From Sulfuritalea sp. (GTDB lineage: Bacteria; Pseudomonadota; Gammaproteobacteria; Burkholderiales; Rhodocyclaceae): 45,201 bases of DNA. The stretch is from the NCBI GenBank assembly GCA_023229685.1, contig JALNYT010000014.1, forward strand, positions 1-45,201. The letters run 5' to 3'. Each line of letters starts with the position of its first letter. Position 1 is the first letter of the stretch. Made by a program: the position numbers and the translations under genes. Below, in pieces: positions 1 to 7,367 of this stretch. The notes beneath the pieces are model-generated. The model was given only the letters and a program-made list of their open reading frames with translations, did no database searches and was not told the origin of the DNA.

Positions 1-127
1 AGAGCACGGGCTTGGGTTGGCGTCAAGCGCGGTAGGTCCGGCGCTTGCGGTAGGTAACAAACACCGCACCGCAATTGCTGTAAATGGTTTGGCAGTAGTC
101 CGCACGACGGGATTGACGCAAGGTGGA
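1..127. repeat. Terminal direct repeat, left copy (circular overlap)
   Basis: This segment is identical, base for base, to 45075-45201. A 127-base overlap equals a common maximum k-mer size of de Bruijn assemblers, so it most simply marks a circular contig rather than a physical terminal repeat. Inside it are a 7-bp stem (CAAGCGC 24-30 with GCGCTTG 41-47) and two copies of GCGGTAGGT (about 29-37 and 47-55). I see no gene in it. Confidence 0.95.
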
Positions 128-260
128 ATTACGCGGAGAACATGTCAGGGTAAGCATGGCGGATTCTCGACGGTCCGGCGGTATTGCCGGGATGCCTGAG
201 TATAAGCATGTCCCGTGCCAAGAGCTAAGTGTTTGATTCTCAACGGGATTGACTTTGCGG
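128..260. other. Non-coding, nothing clear
   Basis: I see no convincing gene here. A TATACT-like -10 on the minus strand (199-204) lacks a good -35 at 16-18 bp, so an early leftward promoter is only a weak possibility. Confidence 0.4.
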
Positions 261-320
261 GACAGTGACGCAGCATGTCAGATAGTGACGCAGGTTGTCA
301 CAATGTGACGCAATTGGGCA
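261..320. repeat. Three tandem 20-bp iteron-like repeats
   Basis: Three consecutive 20-bp units (261-280, 281-300, 301-320) each carry GTGACGCA at the same offset (265, 285, 305). Units 1 and 2 also contain an inverted pair: TGAC-N7-GTCA at 266-280, and GTGAC-N7-GTCAC at 285-301. Regular 20-bp spacing places the sites about two helical turns apart, as expected for cooperative protein binding. The position in the divergent intergenic region fits an origin or an operator; the binding protein is unknown. Confidence 0.75.
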
Positions 321-323
321 GGC

Positions 324-368
324 TGGCAACGATCGTGCCAACGGGCTGCACTGTGAACAGTTGTTCAC
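324..368. promoter_or_regulatory. Two operator-like inverted repeats
   Basis: TGGCA-N7-TGCCA spans 324-340. GTGAACAGTTGTTCAC at 353-368 has perfect 7-bp arms around a 2-bp centre. Both directly follow the 20-bp repeats and resemble binding sites of dimeric helix-turn-helix proteins. This window does not show which protein would bind. Confidence 0.5.
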
Positions 369-420
369 CGAACTGCCGAAGAACGTGCGCGTGCGCGGTT
401 ATCATGCGCGGGATCAGGCG

Positions 421-610
421 CATACGTGCGCAGTCGCGGGCAGGCAGGCAGGCGGGTGCAGGCGCGCCCCCTCGCCCGCAGGCAGGCGGACGAGCGCGGA
501 CGCGGGCGCCACCGCGCCCGGGCGGACACACACGGGCAGCGGGCGTGCGCGCGCCACGTGCGGGCGGACGAGGGCTCGCAGGCGTCCACGGGGGGCTGGG
601 GTGGCGGTTC
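421..610. other. Extreme-GC non-coding island
   Basis: About four in five bases are G or C from 421 to 600 by direct count, well above the flanking genes. It contains short GGCA/GGCG runs (near 439-455 and 479-488). Overlapping open frames run on both strands here, which is what very high GC with few stop codons produces; none has a convincing ribosome binding site or family resemblance. It could be structural DNA of an origin or packaging region. Confidence 0.5.
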
Positions 611-691
611 CCTACTGCGGCGCCCACCGAGAAAATCTCTACAATTTTCTGCAGACAACGGCCTGGCAGTGGGCGACCGGCCGGAACGGGC

Positions 692-720
692 TTGACATCA
701 GCCTCGGTCGGTGGTATACT
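692..720 (+). promoter_or_regulatory. Strong sigma-70 promoter for the rightward (virion) arm
   Basis: The -35 is TTGACA (692-697), the spacer is exactly 17 bp, and the -10 is TATACT (715-720). It lies upstream of every rightward gene, with about 400 bases of leader before the first one. It has the same form as the leftward promoter at 37808-37836, so both arms appear to be read by host RNA polymerase. Confidence 0.85.
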
Positions 721-1128
721 AAGCACATGAAGCCAGCAATGGCCGATTGCCCTCTTTAGCCCCGGAGGCCGGGACGGACCAACCACCGTCCAGGATAATC
801 AGGTTGTCGATCCGAAGAAGCAGGCCGTGGAGACACGGTTGCGGTGCCACCAGCTGGCGATACAGCTGCCCTGATAAAGCGTTGGTTGACTTCGTATGTG
901 ACTCGGTGCTCCTGGCAACGGCAGCAGCGGCTCCCCGGAGGGACAGAGACAGGCGATATAGGAGGGTCTATATGCTGCTCGGTTGAGACAGGCCACAGGC
1001 CACGGGGGCTAGGGTTGTAAGCAGTTGAAACGATCAACGGAGAACGTAGCTCAAGTAGAGCCCCGAAAGATAACCGGAGATGAGGGTCAAGCCCCTCCGT
1101 TCACCCCCAACACCAACAGGAGCATCAC
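721..1128 (+). other. Long leader of the rightward transcript
   Basis: This 400-base stretch follows the promoter and has no convincing full-length gene. A ten-codon frame starts at 727. A hairpin (TATAG 957-961 with CTATA 968-972) holds a strong ribosome binding sequence, GGAGGG, in its loop, followed by the four-codon frame ATG-CTG-CTC-GGT (972-986). A tRNA-like fold occupies 1040-1109. The leader may be structured or carry an attenuation element. Confidence 0.45.
1040..1109 (+). ncRNA. tRNA-like fold, probably not a functional tRNA
   Basis: A 7-bp acceptor-like stem with one mismatch (1040-1046 with 1098-1104) encloses a D-arm-like GCTC/GAGC stem (1049-1052 with 1058-1061). A T-arm-like GAGGG/CCCTC stem (1082-1086 with 1093-1097) carries the loop TCAAGC, and CCA occurs at 1107-1109. 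The D-loop has only five bases, the T-loop six, and the anticodon arm is degenerate with no T before a possible anticodon. It could be a decayed tRNA, a tRNA mimic in the leader, or coincidence. Confidence 0.3.
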
Positions 1129-1206
1129 ATGGCAGCGAAGAAGAAGGCCGGTAAGAAGGCGCCCGTCAAGGGCTTTGTCCCTTTCAAGAAGAAGGGCAAG
1201 AAGTAA
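1129..1206 (+). CDS. 25-residue lysine-rich basic peptide
   Basis: This small ORF has a strong ribosome binding site, AGGAG (1118-1122), six bases before the ATG. Its stop overlaps the next start (TAATG). Nearly half of its 25 residues are lysine, clustered at both ends around a short hydrophobic centre (GFVPF), and it has no acidic residues. It is the first gene of the virion operon. I recognise no family. The charge suggests binding to nucleic acid, for example packaged DNA, but this is inference. Confidence 0.7.
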   Translation: MAAKKKAGKKAPVKGFVPFKKKGKK

Positions 1207-1442
1207 TGGAGCGCCAGGAGACACACTTCCCGGAGAACGCTTCGGCCATCACGCCAGATGATGATGTTGTGCTGCCAGCCACAACCGTCTACGCCGGCGC
1301 AGCTGGCGTTGTCACCGTCGAGCCGTATAGCGGTGGAAACACCGCAGCTTTCACCGTTCCCACCGGCGGGGTTGTCCCGGTTCTCGTTCGGCGTGTTCTT
1401 GCCACGGGCACGACAGCCACCCTCCTCGTAGGTATCCGCTAA
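1206..1442 (+). CDS. Small virion protein, spike-base-like
   Basis: The 78-residue product is rich in Val, Ala, Thr and Gly with alternating hydrophobics, so it should be all beta. The pattern 'A-I-T-P-D-D-D ... Y-A-G-A-A-G ... V-P-T-G ... V-L-A-T-G-T-T-A' resembles small beta-rich structural proteins found near head or tail genes of many phages and gene transfer agents (spike-base type). The start overlaps the previous stop by one base (TAATG), and the stop overlaps the next ATG the same way. The exact virion location is not shown. Confidence 0.7.
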   Translation: MERQETHFPENASAITPDDDVVLPATTVYAGAAGVVTVEPYSGGNTAAFTVPTGGVVPVLVRRVLATGTTATLLVGIR

Positions 1443-1582
1443 TGGCTCTTGGGCTCGGCTTGAAGATGCCAGAGCCGGGCGCTGGCGGTCTTGGTGGCGC
1501 CCATCTCGGTTCCCACCTCATTCTTGAAAACGGAGATCACATCCTTTCTGAGGACGGCTCTGGTTTCTTCCTGTTGGAGTAG
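1442..1582 (+). CDS. Small glycine-rich structural protein (46 aa)
   Basis: The gene starts in a TAATG overlap and ends three bases before the fibre-like gene; its last codons (TTGGAG) provide that gene's ribosome binding site. The product has a Gly-rich N-terminus and a C-terminal 'LILENGDHILSEDGSGFFLLE'-type pattern, written here as LILENGDHIL plus SEDG plus FFLLE. Such leucine/glutamate/glycine beta motifs are common in small phage fibre-associated proteins. Its function is unknown. Confidence 0.6.
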   Translation: MALGLGLKMPEPGAGGLGGAHLGSHLILENGDHILSEDGSGFFLLE

Positions 1583-1585
1583 CAC

Positions 1586-2437
1586 ATGGCTGACCAGAAA
1601 GTATCCTCACTCACGGTTGCAGGGGCATTCTCTGGAACCGATCTTCTCTACGTCGTGCAAGGCGGCATCTCCCTGAAAGGAACTGCAGCCCAGCTCCTGG
1701 CATACATCTTCAATGGTAACAGCACGCTTGATGGTATTGCCATCGGTGGAGTGACACCGGCAGCAGGCAAATTTACGGGCCTGACGTCGCCGACGCTAGT
1801 CACTGCATCTGGTGCGCTGACGATCACCCCGGCAGCGGGATCAAACCTCAACATCGTGCTCTCTACGACCGGCGACTTTGCGGTCAACACCAATCAGTTT
1901 TATGTGGACACGAGCACGGGATTCATCGGTCTCGGAGTAGTTCCTACGCAGAAATTTCATCTATCTGGGTCTAATTGCAGGATATTGCATGACACAGGCG
2001 GCACGGGCGGTGGCTACTACGTTGAAGTTTTTGGAGTGGCTAGGGGGAATTTTGGAACCCCAACGGCGGCTTTTTCGATGGCGGCCAATCCGGGCAATAG
2101 GTTGGCCTTCTACACAGAGAGCGCTGAGAGCTTAACTGTCAAGAACGGCCTCACCGGCCTCGGTCAGATAGACCCTACGGCGGTCCTCCACCTAAAAGCT
2201 GGAACCGCAGCGGCTAACACCGCGCCGATCAAGCTGACCAGTGGCCCAGTCAATACGACGCCTGCGGTGGGTCAGATCGAATACGACAACACGTTCCACC
2301 TGACCAACTCAGACTCCACACGGCGGCACATTGCCACGGCTGCGTCGTCAACTGTAACAGGCGGGGTTCCCGTAACCAACGGCTACATCACCGTAAACAT
2401 CGGTGGGGTCGACCGCAAGTTTATGACCACGGCATAA
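1586..2437 (+). CDS. Fibre-like virion protein (283 aa)
   Basis: This 283-residue product is dominated by Gly, Thr, Ala, Ser and Val and has no charged helical stretches. Its repeated short beta patterns (S-G-T-D-L-L-Y-V-V-Q-G near the N-terminus, then G-F-I-G-L-G, G-L-T-G-L-G, and a C-terminal G-Y-I-T-V-N-I-G-G) are typical of trimeric phage fibre or appendage proteins. The C-terminal 'V-G-Q-I-E-Y-D-N-T-F' pattern recurs in phage fibre tips. It sits before the lysis genes rather than next to the tailspike, so two receptor-binding devices are possible. I cannot name its receptor. Confidence 0.65.
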   Translation: MADQKVSSLTVAGAFSGTDLLYVVQGGISLKGTAAQLLAYIFNGNSTLDGIAIGGVTPAAGKFTGLTSPTLVTASGALTITPAAGSNLNIVLSTTGDFAVNTNQFYVDTSTGFIGLGVVPTQKFHLSGSNCRILHDTGGTGGGYYVEVFGVARGNFGTPTAAFSMAANPGNRLAFYTESAESLTVKNGLTGLGQIDPTAVLHLKAGTAAANTAPIKLTSGPVNTTPAVGQIEYDNTFHLTNSDSTRRHIATAASSTVTGGVPVTNGYITVNIGGVDRKFMTTA

Positions 2438-2448
2438 TGGAGACCAAC

Positions 2449-2667
2449 ATGTCAATCCCAACCGTCGACGAGAAAATCAAACCGGCCGAGCTTACGCAGT
2501 TGCAGCGCGCATACGCTGCCCTCCAGCAGGCGAAGGCCCCAACAGAAGCCGCGCTTAAGGCGTGTCTTGACATGCTGGCAGCTTCTTATGATATAGGCAG
2601 CAACAGCCACATCGATATCAACAGTGGTGCGATAGTTCGCCCGCCTGTGGAACCGGCTGCGCTGTGA
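2449..2667 (+). CDS. Small hypothetical protein (72 aa)
   Basis: The product is an Ala- and Gln-rich helix (roughly residues 12-45) followed by a short polar tail. I chose the second ATG because GGAG lies six bases upstream; an in-frame ATG at 2437 overlaps the previous stop (TAATG) and would add four residues. The gene's stop overlaps the holin start (GTGA). No family is recognised. Its place directly before the holin suggests a lysis or virion accessory role, but nothing in the protein proves it. Confidence 0.6.
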   Translation: MSIPTVDEKIKPAELTQLQRAYAALQQAKAPTEAALKACLDMLAASYDIGSNSHIDINSGAIVRPPVEPAAL

Positions 2668-3191
2668 GCCTCGATGCGCTAGGCTGGGGCTCCGTTGCTG
2701 ACTTCCTCGGGAAGATCAGCGACAAGCTGTGGCCCGATCCGCTTGAGAAAGCGAAGGGTCAGGTCATGCTGCTTGAGATGCAGCAGCGTGGCGAGTTCAA
2801 GGCCATCGATGCTATGCTCGAGCAGGGGCGACAGCAGACCGAGATCAATAAGGTAGAGGCCGCATCGGCCTCCTTCTTTGTCGCAGGCTGGCGGCCATTC
2901 GTGGGCTGGGTCTGCGGTGGCGCTTTCGCCTACAACTTCGTCGTGCAGCCCCTCTTGCAGTTCCTCGCAGTTGTTGGTGGTCTGCAGTTTGATGTTACAC
3001 TTCTGCCGACTCTGTCGACCGGAGAGATCATTCCCGTCTTGACTGGTATGCTTGGCTTTGGTGCCATGCGGACATACGAGAAATACCAGGGAGTTGCCGC
3101 TTCTCCTGCCGGCCCGCCGCCGCCAGTTGACAAGCAGGCTGCTCCATTGCATAATGGGGGTAAGGCGATACGAATTGGAAACCACCCATGA
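2664..3191 (+). CDS. Holin of the 3-TM gene-transfer-agent type
   Basis: The product would form holes in the inner membrane to release the lysozyme. It has an amphipathic N-terminus ('W-G-S-V-A-D-F-L-G-K-I-S-D-K'), a helical segment ending in 'E-I-N-K-V-E-A', then the family signature 'F-V-A-G-W-R-P-F-V-G-W-V-C-G' that opens the membrane domain. Two to three hydrophobic helices follow (about residues 72-140), then 'G-M-R-T-Y-E-K' variants and a Pro-rich tail. The length of 175 residues fits the family. It starts at GTG in a GTGA overlap, and the next gene overlaps its stop by ATGA. The lysozyme itself lies 20 kb downstream. Confidence 0.85.
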   Translation: MSLDALGWGSVADFLGKISDKLWPDPLEKAKGQVMLLEMQQRGEFKAIDAMLEQGRQQTEINKVEAASASFFVAGWRPFVGWVCGGAFAYNFVVQPLLQFLAVVGGLQFDVTLLPTLSTGEIIPVLTGMLGFGAMRTYEKYQGVAASPAGPPPPVDKQAAPLHNGGKAIRIGNHP

Positions 3192-3463
3192 CCATCGACC
3201 AACTGATTCTCCAGACGCTCACGGAACTGAAAGAGGATATGCGCGCCCTGCGTGACAGCGTCGTGTCTAAGGAGTGGGGGGCCAGGCAGCAGTGGCGCCT
3301 TGACGATTTCGAGAGGCGTCTCGAGGTGCTTGAAACAAAAGCAGCCGTGTCTGTCGCCGTGGCGGCACCGTGGAAGGTCATTGGTGGAAAAGTGCTCTGG
3401 GTAGTAATCGGGGGTGCTGTAATCGCCATTCTGCAGGCAGCCGGAGTTCACGTTGCAATCTGA
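3188..3463 (+). CDS. Small membrane-anchored protein, possible lysis accessory
   Basis: In this 91-residue protein, about residues 1-52 form a charged, coiled-coil-like helix ('L-T-E-L-K-E-D-M-R-A-L-R-D', 'D-D-F-E-R-R-L-E-V-L-E-T-K'). A C-terminal hydrophobic segment (about 63-90, 'V-I-G-G-K-V-L-W-V-V-I-G-G-A-V-I-A-I-L') would cross the membrane. It overlaps the holin by ATGA. It might be a second holin, an antiholin or an inner-membrane spanin-like component, though a C-terminal anchor is atypical for an i-spanin. The membrane topology is clear; the role is inferred from position. Confidence 0.7.
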   Translation: MTIDQLILQTLTELKEDMRALRDSVVSKEWGARQQWRLDDFERRLEVLETKAAVSVAVAAPWKVIGGKVLWVVIGGAVIAILQAAGVHVAI

Positions 3464-4055
3464 AAGCGCACCGACAGTAGTCACTCCACCCCAGCCCGAG
3501 TGGGACTACGCCTGCTGGCCGAGCTGCCCAATGGCCGGAATCCAGTCGCCAGGCAGCAACAAGCTGATGACCGAGGCGCTGTTCCTCGAGTCCTGCGGTC
3601 GTCCACTGATTGAGACCGGCATCTATGTTCGATACACGCTGAGGGAGCACGCGGTCTACAGCAAAGCGCTGCAGCGGTGGATTCCCTCGGCCTGCCAAAT
3701 CTATCTGCACTCCGTCAACGAGTATGAGGCCATGCGCCGCATCGTTGGCAAGCAAGACCAGTGGGATACTCTCTGCGAGAAAACCTGGTTCACGGAATAT
3801 CTCGATGTGTGGCGCGACGAGCACAAACACATACAGGAAAGCTATTTTCGTAAGCATCTCCTCGAGCACGTAGATAGTTTGAGCCCGAAAGATATACAGG
3901 CCATCCGTGTCCTGCTGCTGATGGACAAGCCGAAGACCCGGCAGACCAAGAAAGCGAAGGAGGCATCTGACAACCGGAAGGCCCAGCGCCAGGACACCGG
4001 CGCCGTTGATGCCGACCACGAGCGCGTCGTAGCGATCAGCCGTGGCAGTAAGTAA
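3453..4055 (+). CDS. Probable small terminase subunit (200 aa)
   Basis: It lies directly before, and overlaps by 14 bases, the large terminase gene; this is the usual place of the DNA-recognition subunit. The 200-residue product is helical, Trp- and Tyr-rich in the first two thirds, and ends in a basic tail (K-P-K-T-R-Q-T-K-K-A-K, then R-K-A-Q-R). The start is TTG, supported by GGAG six bases upstream and by overlap with the previous gene. No catalytic motif is visible. The assignment rests mainly on position and on the basic tail, so moderate confidence is appropriate. Confidence 0.6.
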   Translation: MQSESAPTVVTPPQPEWDYACWPSCPMAGIQSPGSNKLMTEALFLESCGRPLIETGIYVRYTLREHAVYSKALQRWIPSACQIYLHSVNEYEAMRRIVGKQDQWDTLCEKTWFTEYLDVWRDEHKHIQESYFRKHLLEHVDSLSPKDIQAIRVLLLMDKPKTRQTKKAKEASDNRKAQRQDTGAVDADHERVVAISRGSK

Positions 4056-5580
4056 GCGCGACGAAATCCGACTCGCGGCTGAGGACAGCTGCTACGCATT
4101 CGCATGTCTCATTGGTCCCAACAGGGCCTACGGTGAAGCCCATCGTGAAGCGTTGGAGTGGCTGACGCGACATGACGCTACGCTAGATCAGATTATCCTG
4201 CTTCCACGCGGGCACCTGAAGTCTCACCTCCTGGCCGTATGGACTGCGTGGTGGATTACGAAGCACCCCGACGCAACGGTGCTCTATGTTTCTGGGACCG
4301 AAGATTTGGCAATCGGGCAGCTGCGCGCCATCAAGGGCGTGCTCGAGTGTGACATCCACCGCCGCTACTGGCCGGAACTGATCCACGCCGAGGAGGCCCA
4401 GCGAGCCAAGTGGGCAGAGCGGGACATCATCGTCGATCATCCGAAGCGCAAGGCGCTCGGCGTCCGCGACTCTACGATCGCCGCCCGCGGTATCACGTCA
4501 AACACCACCGGCCTGCACTGCACTGTGCTGGTCTTGGATGACATCGTGATCCCGAAGAACGCCTATACCGCCGATGGCCGTCAGTCTGTGAAGGATGGCT
4601 ACGGCCTGTTCTCGTCGGTGCTCGAGCCTGGCGGTATCACCAAGATCGCCGGCACGCGCTACCACGGCCAAGACATCTACGGTGAACTGATCGACGCCGA
4701 GTATGACGTCATCGATGACGACGGAAACGCCACCGGCCAGAAGAAGCTATTTGAAGTCTTCGAGCGCATTGTCGAGGAGGACGGCGTCTTTCTGTGGCCG
4801 CGAGAGCAGCATCCCGCATCGAAGAAGTGGTATGGGTTCGACGCGAAGGAACTGGCAAAGATCAGAGCGAAATATTATGCCGCGGGCAACCGGGCACAGT
4901 ATCACGCGCAATATTACAACAACCCAAATGACATCGGATCACAGCGGGTCGACTCAAAGAAGTTTCAGTATCTCGAACCGAAGCATCTGACCTGCAGGCA
5001 GGGCGAGTGGTTCTACGCCGACAAGTCGCTGGCTATCTTCTGCGGTGGAGACTTGGCCTACACGACCGGCGAGAAGTCGGACTTCACTGCCTTCGCCATC
5101 ATCGGCATGGACAGCGACAGCTTCGTCTACATCCTCGAGCTAGACCAGTTCAAGACGAACAAATACGAGGAGTATTACTCCGCCGTTCGCCGACTGCACG
5201 CGAAGTGGGGCTTCAAGCGAATCAAGATTGAGACGAACGCCGGCGCCAACCTAGTCGTTGAGCACATCAAGACGGCCTTCCGAAAAGACGGAGCTGTCGT
5301 GCTCGTTGAAGGCGCCAACTCCGTCAGCGAGAAGATCGAGCGCACTGCGGCAATCCTGGAACCGCGCTACGAGACCGGAGCCGTCATCCACTCCCGCGGT
5401 GGGTTCATGTCTGTCTACGAGGAGCAGGTAACGCAGGCCCGTTCAAAGCATGACGACTTGAAAGACGCTGTGTCCATCGGCGTCGAGATCGCAAAACCAC
5501 CAACCGCCCGCCGTAGGCAGCAAGACACCAACGTAGTCGCCATCACGGCAAATGCCCGCTTCGGCGGAAGGAGCAGGTAA
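4042..5580 (+). CDS. terL: Terminase large subunit (TerL), packaging ATPase/nuclease
   Basis: This is the motor that pumps DNA into the prohead and cuts it. The N-terminal ATPase has a deviant Walker A 'L-P-R-G-H-L-K-S' near residues 54-61 and a Walker B 'T-V-L-V-L-D-D' with Asp166-Asp167. The C-terminal RNase H-like nuclease shows acidic residues at Asp337 ('G-G-D-L-A-Y'), Glu397 ('K-I-E-T-N-A') and Asp471/Asp472 or Asp475 ('K-H-D-D-L-K-D-A'). A length of 512 residues fits short-tailed phage terminases. The start is GTG, overlapping the previous gene, and the stop overlaps the portal start by one base (TAATG). Confidence 0.95.
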   Translation: MAVSKRDEIRLAAEDSCYAFACLIGPNRAYGEAHREALEWLTRHDATLDQIILLPRGHLKSHLLAVWTAWWITKHPDATVLYVSGTEDLAIGQLRAIKGVLECDIHRRYWPELIHAEEAQRAKWAERDIIVDHPKRKALGVRDSTIAARGITSNTTGLHCTVLVLDDIVIPKNAYTADGRQSVKDGYGLFSSVLEPGGITKIAGTRYHGQDIYGELIDAEYDVIDDDGNATGQKKLFEVFERIVEEDGVFLWPREQHPASKKWYGFDAKELAKIRAKYYAAGNRAQYHAQYYNNPNDIGSQRVDSKKFQYLEPKHLTCRQGEWFYADKSLAIFCGGDLAYTTGEKSDFTAFAIIGMDSDSFVYILELDQFKTNKYEEYYSAVRRLHAKWGFKRIKIETNAGANLVVEHIKTAFRKDGAVVLVEGANSVSEKIERTAAILEPRYETGAVIHSRGGFMSVYEEQVTQARSKHDDLKDAVSIGVEIAKPPTARRRQQDTNVVAITANARFGGRSR

Positions 5581-7367
5581 TGTCAGAAGGCACCGTTACA
5601 TTCCAGGGCGGACTCGAGCCGCACACCATCGCCACCCAGATCGTTGCGATGTGGGACCAGTGGGACATGGGCAAGCAGAAAGCCAAAGAACGCTGGAAGG
5701 AAGTGCAGGAATACCTGCACGCCACCTCGACAAAGGAGACCGGAAACTCTGCAAACCCGTGGAGTCACACGACCCACGTCCCCAAGCTGACTCAGATCGC
5801 AGATAACCTCGGCGCCAACTACGCCTCCGCGTTGTTCGGCGCACGTGAGTTCTTCACATTCGAGGCAGGCAGCACCAAGGAGGCCGAGCTGACCAAACGT
5901 CAGACGATCATCTCCTATCTCACAACGAAGCACGCCAGCAATGGACTGCTTGAGCTGCACAGCAAGCTCCTACAGGACTGGGTGGAGTATGGCAACTGCT
6001 TCAGCCAGTATGAGTATATCGTTGAGACGATGATTGAGCCCGGCACGGGTCAGACGATCGTTGTCTATCAAGGCCCCCGTGGTCGGCGTATCAGCCCCTA
6101 TGACATCGTGTTTGACTACACGCGCCCGACGTTCGCCGAGGCTGGGAAGATCGTCCGCACACTGCGGACTCGCGCCTCGCTGATTGCAGATGCCGAGCAG
6201 GAACGCACCGAGTATCCGTATGAGGCGGGGGAGATTCAGCGGTTGAAGCTGATGTCCCAGGTCGCAGGCGCACTGAGCAGGGACGAGATCAACAAGAACA
6301 TCCAGGCAAGATTCGATGGCTTCGCTGATACTGCCAGCTACTTTCAGTCTGGAATGGTCGAGGTATTGGAGTTCTACGGCGACATCTTTGATCCCAACAC
6401 CGGGGAAGCCCACTGCCGGAAACTTTACACCGTTGCCGATCAGCGATTCCTGATCCGTCATGCCGACCTGAAAGACTTGAAGAACATCGGACAGATCGTG
6501 AAGTCCGGGTGGCGCGACCGCGGAGATAACCTATGGTCAATGGGGCCGTTGGATAACCTCGTTGGCATGCAGTATCAGATCAACCACCTGGAGAACGCCC
6601 GTGCTGATGCGTTTGATCAGATGCTCTCTCCTGATCGTGTGCATGTCGGTCAGGTTCACGTCGATACACTGCCGAATGGCGTCCGCAACTATTACATCGA
6701 CGATGGTGAGGGAAGCGTCACCAATCTCGCTCCCGATACAACTGTCCTCAACGCTGATCTCAAGATCGAGCAGATCGAAGCACGGATGGAAGCCTACGCT
6801 GGAGCGCCTCGTGAGGCGATGGGGATTCGATCCCCCGGTGAGAAAACTGCCTTTGAAGTTCAGGAGCTGAGGAATGCCGCCGGTCGCTTGTTCCAGCACA
6901 AGATCGAGAAGTATGAGCGCGAGCAGGTTGAGCCCGGCCTGAACGCCGAGTTGGAGATCGGTGCGAGGAACCTCAGCACGGTAGATGACGTCCGCGTGTT
7001 TGATGACCAGGCCCAGATCGTGACCTGGCAGGAGATCAACAAGGACGACCTCCTTGTCAAGGGCAAGTTGCGCGCCCGCGGCAGTAGCCACTACGCCAAG
7101 CGCGCCCAGTTGGTCCAAGAGCTGCGCGAGTTCAACGACGTGTTGCAGAAAGACCCCAACATGTCGGTCCACTTCCCCGCCCTGGCGCGAGCAAAGGCGT
7201 GGGAGGATGCGCTCGGGCTGACTGCCATCAACCCCCTGTTTGCTCCCTTCGGACAGGTTGCGGAAGACCTGCAGAAACAGAAGATGTTGACCGCGGCCCA
7301 GCAGCTGGCGGATGAAAACGCCGCGGCAGCTGCCACCCCAGCCACTCCTCCGGAGGCCATGCAGTGA
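5580..7367 (+). CDS. Portal (head-tail connector) protein
   Basis: This 595-residue protein would form the dodecameric ring through which DNA enters and leaves the capsid. It follows terL immediately (TAATG overlap) and matches podoviral portals in size. Features include an N-terminal 'W-D-Q-W-D-M-G-K-Q-K-A-K-E-R-W' helix, a central beta-rich wing, and a long C-terminal helical part with 'A-Y-A-G-A-P-R-E-A-M-G-I-R-S-P-G-E-K-T-A-F-E', split here for readability, a motif typical of podovirus portals. The Ala/Pro/Thr-rich end probably lies on the barrel side. It should interact with terL during packaging and with the tail tube proteins later. Confidence 0.9.
   Translation: MSEGTVTFQGGLEPHTIATQIVAMWDQWDMGKQKAKERWKEVQEYLHATSTKETGNSANPWSHTTHVPKLTQIADNLGANYASALFGAREFFTFEAGSTKEAELTKRQTIISYLTTKHASNGLLELHSKLLQDWVEYGNCFSQYEYIVETMIEPGTGQTIVVYQGPRGRRISPYDIVFDYTRPTFAEAGKIVRTLRTRASLIADAEQERTEYPYEAGEIQRLKLMSQVAGALSRDEINKNIQARFDGFADTASYFQSGMVEVLEFYGDIFDPNTGEAHCRKLYTVADQRFLIRHADLKDLKNIGQIVKSGWRDRGDNLWSMGPLDNLVGMQYQINHLENARADAFDQMLSPDRVHVGQVHVDTLPNGVRNYYIDDGEGSVTNLAPDTTVLNADLKIEQIEARMEAYAGAPREAMGIRSPGEKTAFEVQELRNAAGRLFQHKIEKYEREQVEPGLNAELEIGARNLSTVDDVRVFDDQAQIVTWQEINKDDLLVKGKLRARGSSHYAKRAQLVQELREFNDVLQKDPNMSVHFPALARAKAWEDALGLTAINPLFAPFGQVAEDLQKQKMLTAAQQLADENAAAAATPATPPEAMQ

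Noticed and set aside
199..204. Minus-strand TATACT as the early leftward promoter
   Set aside because: No acceptable -35 at 16-18 bp and the distance to the first gene would be over 250 bases; kept only as a remark.
275..786. Long open frames on both strands (about 90-160 codons)
   Set aside because: They lie in the extreme-GC island, overlap each other on opposite strands, have Arg/Pro/Ala-only composition and no good start site; this is typical of stop-poor GC-rich DNA.
2569..2600. TTGACA followed by GATATA before the holin
   Set aside because: The -10 match is poor at 16-17 bp and the site lies in coding sequence; not supported as a promoter.
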